Source: an uncultured Chitinophagaceae bacterium
GTDB lineage: Bacteria; Bacteroidota; Bacteroidia; Chitinophagales; Chitinophagaceae
Direction: 5' to 3'
Length of the DNA stretch: 10,671 nt
Assembly: GCA_946885665.1 (NCBI GenBank)
Contig: CAMPGT010000135.1
Location: forward strand, 1 to 10,671
Below, piece by piece: positions 7,738 to 10,671 of this stretch. The number at the start of each line of letters is the position of its first letter. The stretch's first letter is position 1. Below the pieces are notes generated by a model. It made no database searches and was not told the DNA's origin. It saw nothing but the letters and a program-made list of their open reading frames with translations. Position numbers and translations under genes: made by a program.

Positions 7738-8288
7738 CTATCCCTTTTTAAATCCTATTCGCTCGCGATTTTCCCATTTGCGTTGAGCGGCCTTTTCGTC
7801 GAGGAGGTTTTCGAGTGCCTGGTAAATTTCGCCAAGGTGTATATCATGAGAGCCTACCCGTTCTTTCAGTTGCTCCAACTGAAACTTTACTTCTGACTGA
7901 TCCAGCAAGATGCGCCGCATTTCGACGAATGCGCGCATAATGGCAATATTCATTTGAACAGCGCGGTTAGAATGCAGCACTGAACTGAGCATGGCGACGC
8001 CTTGTTCGGTAAAGGCATACGGGAGTGTTCTGAGGCCGCCATGTCCACTTGAGGTCACAATTTGTGACCTCAAGTTTTGGCGCGACAATATTTGTTGTTG
8101 CAACGAATCCCATTCCTGCCGGGTAAGCTGGAACATAAAGTCTTCCGGAAACCTGGCGGCGTTTCTTTTAACTGCCTGGTTCAGGACTTTGGTTTCACTG
8201 CGTACAATTCTGCGAGGTCGCGGTCAAGCATTACGCGATGGCCTCTTATTTCATAAATTCTGTTTTGAATACTTTGTATGATTTGCAT
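7738..8288 (-). pseudogene. ORF6N domain protein gene, interrupted by a one-base frameshift
   Basis: Two frames together give a complete ORF6N (phage/KilA-N-type DNA-binding) protein of 183 residues. The first runs from ATG at 8288, reads MQIIQSIQNRIYEIRGHRVM then LDRDLAELYAV, and hits TGA at 8181-8183. The second resumes at 8196 as ETKVLNQAVKRNAARFPEDF, followed by MFQLTRQEW, RTLPYAFTEQGVAML, a coiled-coil tail and TAG at 7738-7740. One inserted base between 8196 and 8197 restores the family sequence exactly across LAELYAV-ETKVLN. Ignoring the break, an ATG at 8136 would give a 132-residue product lacking most of the DNA-binding half. ORF6N proteins are common in prophages and scattered through Bacteroidota chromosomes, with little known function. 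No other phage genes are visible. It may be a real pseudogene or a sequencing or assembly error. Confidence 0.85.
8047..8075. repeat. 29-base near-perfect palindrome inside the ORF6N coding sequence
   Basis: The arms ACTTGAGGTCACAA (8047-8060) and TTGTGACCTCAAGT (8062-8075) are exact reverse complements around a single central T at 8061. On the minus strand the sequence encodes NLRSQIVTSS, part of the conserved central region of ORF6N proteins. It may reflect codon choice over a conserved peptide or a binding site selected at the DNA level; this sequence alone cannot decide. Confidence 0.85.
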
Positions 8289-8291
8289 GGT

Positions 8292-8328
8292 TTCAGAGTT
8301 TTTTTGTGGCGCGCGAAGCTACTCTGAA
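8292..8328. promoter_or_regulatory. Inverted repeat upstream of the ORF6N start, possible operator
   Basis: TTCAGAGT (8292-8299) and ACTCTGAA (8321-8328) form an 8-bp perfect inverted repeat with a 21-base spacer, beginning 4 bases upstream of the ORF6N start codon. On the minus strand the spacer contains TAGCTTCG, one mismatch from the Bacteroidota -7 consensus TAnnTTTG, but no convincing -33 element. The geometry would suit a dimeric regulator covering the promoter. Chance is a real alternative for arms this short. Confidence 0.3.
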
Positions 8329-8379
8329 TTTGTGAAAACACGATTTGGCTATGGTGAATTTTTTTCTGCTTAACAAATG

Positions 8380-8646
8380 TTACGCCGGTAACTTTAATAT
8401 CCATTGTTTGTATTCTTCAGGCATGCAATGACCGCATGGCCGGTACCCATGGGCCAATGCTTCCGCTTCGTCCGAAAAGAAAATGCGGTTTTCCACTTTC
8501 ATCTTTTTACCCGATGAACAACTCAGCCGGCCATAGATCTTGCTTTTTTTATATCCGGCTAGCGTTATCGAACCGCTGCGTATCATCTTTACAATATTCT
8601 TTCTTCTTTCTGCCGGGTTTTCGCCCAGGTCAATGTGATGGATCAA
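8380..8646 (-). CDS. Small Ada-type metal-binding domain protein lacking the methyl-acceptor cysteine
   Basis: An 88-residue protein consisting of the zinc domain found at the N-terminus of Ada. Family pattern: KIYGRLSCSSGKKMKVENR (36-54), FFSDEAEALAHGYRPCGHC (56-74). Zinc ligand candidates are C43, C71 and C74, with H73 nearby. Ada has IYCRPSC here; the first Cys, which accepts methyl groups from DNA phosphotriesters, is Gly39. That replacement seems usual for this stand-alone subfamily, so the protein probably keeps the nucleic-acid-binding fold without methyl transfer. Start: TTG 8646 gives MIHHIDLGENP, which matches how relatives begin. An upstream ATG at 8703 would add 19 unrelated residues overlapping the preceding gene's end, so I prefer the TTG. 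It follows the 2OG-Fe(II) oxygenase by 40 bases on the same strand and is likely co-transcribed. Cytoplasmic. Confidence 0.85.
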   Translation of the reverse strand: MIHHIDLGENPAERRKNIVKMIRSGSITLAGYKKSKIYGRLSCSSGKKMKVENRIFFSDEAEALAHGYRPCGHCMPEEYKQWILKLPA

Positions 8647-8686
8647 GAGTGTTGAAATTTTTTTGAAAGTTACCAGGTGGTGGCGC

Positions 8687-9400
8687 TTAACTGAGCGCGT
8701 CATGAAAGATGACGCCGAGGCTATGCCTGTTTCCGTTGTGTACCGGACTTACCCCGTGTTTCATATTCACGCGGTAGTATCCTCTGGTGCCTTTTACGGG
8801 ACGAAAGTTGCTGGTGAAAATAATCATGTCGCCACGATCGGGTGTAAGTACATTTACTTTTGACTGTGCACGCGGTATTTGTTCGGTGATGACGAATTCG
8901 CCGCCGGTGTAGTCTTTGTCGATTTGGTCGAGCATAAACACCATTTGCATGGGAAAATAAATTTCTCCGTAGAGGTCCTGGTGCAAGGTGTTGAAACCAT
9001 CTTTTCCATACTTTAAAATAAGAACAGTGGGTTTCTCCTGTCCATGTTCGTGACAAAGTTTTTTCATAGCGCGGTGATTGGCCGGAAACTTCTTGTCGAC
9101 GTTTAATTCCTGCATCCATTGGTTGGCAACAGGTGCTATTTCTGCATAAACCGTTTCCCGCATTTTGCTGATCAATGGCGGCAGCGGATACTGGAAATAT
9201 TTGTATTCACCCAGGCCAAAACGGTAGCGGGCCATATTGATCGTTTTTCGGTAGGTATTATCCGCATCATATTCGGCTATCAGGCCATCACATTCTTCTT
9301 TCGTCAATACCTGCTTTACAATAGCAAACCCGTTGTTGTGCAGTTCTTTTCTGATCGCTTGCCAATCTTTAGACGCTAATCTTGTTTCTATATTCTCCAT
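8687..9400 (-). CDS. 2OG-Fe(II) oxygenase
   Basis: A 237-residue dioxygenase with a complete double-stranded beta-helix active site. Iron ligands are H140 and D142 (FNTLHQDLYG) and H215 (NMKHGVSPV); R225, ten residues further on (HNGNRHSLGVIFHDA), binds 2-oxoglutarate. The spacing H-x-V-x-x-V-x-x-G-x-R is that of the prolyl-4-hydroxylase-like branch. Conserved family blocks include GLGEYKYFQYPLPPLI (62-77) and QEKPTVLILKYGKDGFN (121-137). It couples oxidative decarboxylation of 2-oxoglutarate to hydroxylation of an unknown substrate. It is cytoplasmic. The gene just downstream encodes an Ada-like zinc domain, and from memory close relatives sit near alkylation-repair genes, which hints at a nucleic-acid substrate; this is inference. 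ATG 9400 is the start, with an unusual hairpin arrangement around it. Confidence 0.92.
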   Translation of the reverse strand: MENIETRLASKDWQAIRKELHNNGFAIVKQVLTKEECDGLIAEYDADNTYRKTINMARYRFGLGEYKYFQYPLPPLISKMRETVYAEIAPVANQWMQELNVDKKFPANHRAMKKLCHEHGQEKPTVLILKYGKDGFNTLHQDLYGEIYFPMQMVFMLDQIDKDYTGGEFVITEQIPRAQSKVNVLTPDRGDMIIFTSNFRPVKGTRGYYRVNMKHGVSPVHNGNRHSLGVIFHDALS

Positions 9401-9424
9401 GAGCTGATTTTATGGAGATAAAAT
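9394..9424 (-). promoter_or_regulatory. Two mutually exclusive hairpins at the oxygenase start codon
   Basis: Hairpin A: ATTTTAT (9407-9413) and ATAAAAT (9418-9424), 7 bp perfect with a 4-base loop, ends 6 bases upstream of the ATG. Hairpin B: TCTCCAT (9394-9400) and ATGGAGA (9412-9418), 7 bp perfect with an 11-base loop, buries the start codon itself in the mRNA. The two share 9412-9413 and 9418, so they cannot form together. This is the layout of a translational switch, but both stems are short and no ligand or regulator is suggested. Confidence 0.35.
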
Positions 9425-9617
9425 TACTTTCGAAGTAAGACCCGCGAAATCCGAAACTTGCTCAGTTTGCCTGGGCACAACCTCCAATAAAAGTCTCGAA
9501 GAGTTACCTTGACACTCTCGGGGAGCCAGATCTCCGGCCATCCTCGCCTGCAGTGCAGTACCGGAACAGGGCTTTTTGTTCGTGAAGGAACAATTTGTTC
9601 TTTAAAGGCTGAGCTTC
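9425..9617. other. Unexplained intergenic region, possible interspersed repeat
   Basis: About 190 bases between the SRPBCC stop and the oxygenase leader hold no recognisable gene. Toward the SRPBCC side are four alternating half-sites within 37 bases: GAACA (9564-9568), TGTTC (9577-9581), GAACA (9588-9592) and TGTTC (9596-9600). They can fold as TTGTTC/GAACAA hairpins in more than one way. There is also a small GGAG-CCAGAT-CTCC hairpin (about 9521-9534). All three minus-strand or antisense frames stay open for long stretches without family resemblance, which is common in chromosomal repeat elements. No T tract supports an intrinsic terminator for the SRPBCC gene. Confidence 0.4.
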
Positions 9618-10121
9618 TTAAAGTCGTTTTTTGGACAAAGTCTGCAGCAGGTTTTTCAGGTTGTCGTAGGTCATAGCCATTCCTATTTTGAAGCCTTCCT
9701 CCAGTTTTTCGAGCCTTTCGAGAGATTCGTTGTAGATAGAAATGCTGACTTTTGTTGACCCGTTTTGTTCGGTGAAATGCAGATCCCAATCGGAGCCTGG
9801 CGGTTCAGGGTTTTCATCTTTATCGGCAAACACATTGAACATTTTAAAATTGGTCTTCGGACTGATGGAAGTATATTTTTGAATTCCCCAACGCTCTTCC
9901 CCTTCCGGACTCACCATTGCATAGAATCTGCGTCCTCCTACTTCGAAATCCATGTGCTTTGTTTTCGACGTCCACGGCTTTGGTGCGTACCATTGGTCGA
10001 GAAGTTCTGGTTTGGTGAAGGCGTCCCATACAAGAGAAAGGCCGGCATCAAAGCCCATGTTGATGAATACCGTCTTTGTTGATTTGTCAACAGTTAACTC
10101 AAATAGTGAATCGGTCGTCAT
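9618..10121 (-). CDS. SRPBCC domain protein (AHSA1 family)
   Basis: A 167-residue START/Bet v1-like protein of the AHSA1 branch. Typical blocks are [30 protein letters not shown] (18-47), the following [23 protein letters not shown] (57-79), STKVSISIY (122-130) and the C-terminal helix [20 protein letters not shown] (138-157). The fold forms a large hydrophobic cavity that binds lipids or other small hydrophobic molecules; bacterial members paired with ArsR repressors have no agreed function. Length is normal and the protein is cytoplasmic. Its start lies inside the end of the ArsR gene (23-base overlap, different frame), so translation is probably coupled and expression follows the ArsR promoter at about 10472-10502. 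Confidence 0.92.
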   Translation of the reverse strand: MTTDSLFELTVDKSTKTVFINMGFDAGLSLVWDAFTKPELLDQWYAPKPWTSKTKHMDFEVGGRRFYAMVSPEGEERWGIQKYTSISPKTNFKMFNVFADKDENPEPPGSDWDLHFTEQNGSTKVSISIYNESLERLEKLEEGFKIGMAMTYDNLKNLLQTLSKKRL

Positions 10122-10443
10122 TTTTTTTATTTTTCATTGTTGATAATAGGTTGTTGAGCTGGTTATATCTGGCTTCCCAAATTTTTCTGAATTGGTTCAG
10201 CCATTTATCGATCTCTTTCATTTTTTCAATTTCGAGGGAGTAGTAAATTTCTCTGCCTTGTTGTTCCTGTTTCAGCAGGTCGCACTCTGTGAGTATTTTG
10301 ATGTGTTTTGATACTGCCTGTCTGCTGGTGTTAAAATGTTCGGCCAGGGCGTTTGGTGTCATTGCGTGCAGCGCGATGAGCGCGATGATCGCTCGTCGTG
10401 TAGGGTCGGCGATAGCCTGAAAGATATCTCTTCTTGTTTCCAT
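10099..10443 (-). CDS. ArsR-family winged-helix repressor
   Basis: A 114-residue ArsR/SmtB-type regulator: [20 protein letters not shown] (4-23), then the helix-turn-helix [24 protein letters not shown] (28-51) and the wing [16 protein letters not shown] (56-71). The ELCVC-type metal site of ArsR/SmtB is absent, and the only cysteine is C54, so this is not a classical metal sensor. It belongs to the group that sits in front of SRPBCC genes. The last 23 bases overlap the SRPBCC start. Inverted repeats overlapping the promoter just upstream make autorepression likely. The inducer is unknown; a ligand carried by the SRPBCC protein is one possibility. The ATG start at 10443 is clear. Confidence 0.92.
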   Translation of the reverse strand: METRRDIFQAIADPTRRAIIALIALHAMTPNALAEHFNTSRQAVSKHIKILTECDLLKQEQQGREIYYSLEIEKMKEIDKWLNQFRKIWEARYNQLNNLLSTMKNKKNDDRFTI

Positions 10444-10451
10444 GATTCAAC

Positions 10452-10477
10452 TATTTGCAACCGTATAGTTGCAAATA
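10452..10477. promoter_or_regulatory. Probable ArsR operator overlapping the -7 element and start site
   Basis: A perfect 10-bp inverted repeat: TATTTGCAAC (10452-10461) and GTTGCAAATA (10468-10477), spacer CGTATA. It covers most of the -7 box and the expected transcription start, so a bound dimer would block RNA polymerase. Binding by the adjacent ArsR protein is inferred from position and symmetry. Confidence 0.7.
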
Positions 10478-10502
10478 TAATGCAATCATTTAGTTGCGCA
10501 AA
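10472..10502 (-). promoter_or_regulatory. Bacteroidota-type promoter for the ArsR-SRPBCC operon
   Basis: On the minus strand TTTG (complement of 10499-10502) is followed after 19 bases by TATATTTG (complement of 10472-10479), an exact match to the TTTG / TAnnTTTG consensus used by the main sigma factor of this phylum. Transcription would begin near 10465, leaving a leader of roughly 20 bases before the ATG. Confidence 0.75.
10482..10497. promoter_or_regulatory. Second, imperfect operator-like repeat between -33 and -7
   Basis: GCAATCATTTAGTTGC has matching outer half-sites GCAA and TTGC with mismatches near the centre. It lies in the promoter spacer and repeats the GCAA/TTGC core of the stronger site, so it may be a lower-affinity site for the same repressor. 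An overlapping TTGCGCAA (10494-10501) is also palindromic. Confidence 0.45.
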
Positions 10503-10589
10503 CTTTTTTTGGAGCCACTGTTTATCGCCAATAGAATCTACATCCTGCAAAACGTTTACAAAATTATTTAATTGACTTTCAGTTACTTC

Positions 10590-10667
10590 ACACCCTGCAT
10601 CGCGGTAGATTCACAGAATGCCAAATGGGGCGCCAGCCAGGACGGACTTTATAAAATCGTTGACTAA
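10590..10667 (+). pseudogene. Possible remnant of an IS5-type transposase
   Basis: One plus-strand frame reads TPCIAVDSQNAKWGASQDGL then YKIVD and a stop. The part PCIAVDSQNAK resembles the catalytic-Asp segment of IS5-group transposases, which commonly read PS..xDSQSVK, followed by DGxKK. Only about 25 residues are involved, a stop precedes them at 10569-10571, and there is no terminal repeat. The rest of 10504-10671 shows no gene I can support on either strand. Chance similarity is quite possible. Confidence 0.2.
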
Positions 10668-10671
10668 ATAA

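Noticed and set aside
8380..8703. Longer version of the Ada-like protein starting at ATG 8703.
   Set aside because: The extra 19 residues overlap the oxygenase 3' end and do not look like the family; TTG 8646 gives the expected MIHHIDLG N-terminus.
1543..8859. A 15-base match AAGTACATTTACTTT at 1543-1557 and 8845-8859.
   Set aside because: Both copies lie inside unrelated coding sequences (PIG-L signal peptide and the oxygenase, opposite strand), the word is AT-rich, and one such match in a 10-kb window is not surprising.
9424..9789. Minus-strand open frame of 121 codons covering the intergenic block and the end of the SRPBCC gene.
   Set aside because: Its first half is out-of-frame SRPBCC coding sequence and the rest is basic, low-information sequence without a start of its own; I see no evidence of a real protein.
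10359..10550. Minus-strand frame from a TTG at 10550 through the ArsR promoter into the ArsR gene.
   Set aside because: It runs through a clear promoter and operators and then overlaps ArsR out of frame, so it is best explained as a chance open frame.
1..10671. CRISPR arrays, tRNA or rRNA genes, toxin-antitoxin pairs, phage structural genes.
   Set aside because: No regularly spaced repeats, no cloverleaf or rRNA-like sequence and no phage gene other than the isolated ORF6N-domain gene were seen on either strand.

Overview
The window looks like chromosomal DNA from a Bacteroidota bacterium, most likely in or near the Chitinophagaceae. The best sequence evidence is a Bacteroidota-type promoter (TTTG, 19 bases, TATATTTG) ahead of the ArsR gene. 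Further support comes from the scarcity of Shine-Dalgarno sites, several likely TTG/GTG starts, and family content typical of the phylum: Tat-exported Gfo/Idh/MocA and sugar-isomerase proteins, an ORF6N protein, and a PAS histidine kinase without membrane segments. The taxonomic placement is inference.

Left part (1-5842): a SelA-like PLP enzyme cut by the left edge converges, with no spacer, on a small MmcQ/YjbR protein. Rightward genes follow for an exported PIG-L deacetylase, a Tat-exported Gfo/Idh/MocA oxidoreductase and a Tat-exported isomerase-fold protein. A second Tat-exported isomerase-fold protein converges on them from the minus strand. Together these resemble an extracytoplasmic sugar-processing set (N-deacetylation, sugar oxidation, isomerase/lyase chemistry), although no substrate can be read from the sequence.

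Middle part (5843-8379): a short rightward remnant of a small secreted protein runs into the 3' end of a leftward two-PAS sensor histidine kinase. The kinase has glycine in place of the conserved G1-box aspartate. Upstream of it is an ORF6N-domain gene broken by a one-base frameshift, with a 29-base near-perfect palindrome inside its coding sequence.

Right part (8380-10671): two leftward gene pairs. The first is a 2OG-Fe(II) oxygenase followed by a small Ada-type zinc-domain protein that lacks the methyl-acceptor cysteine; this may be a DNA-alkylation or nucleic-acid modification pair. The second is an ArsR repressor overlapping an SRPBCC/AHSA1 protein, with a readable promoter and two inverted-repeat operators. 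About 200 bases of unexplained, repeat-like non-coding sequence separate the pairs. A weak trace of an IS5-type transposase sits at the right edge.

Nothing here is clearly a new defence or mobile system. The items most worth checking are the oxygenase/Ada-like pair, the kinase G1 substitution, the ORF6N palindrome and frameshift, and the operator layout of the ArsR pair.
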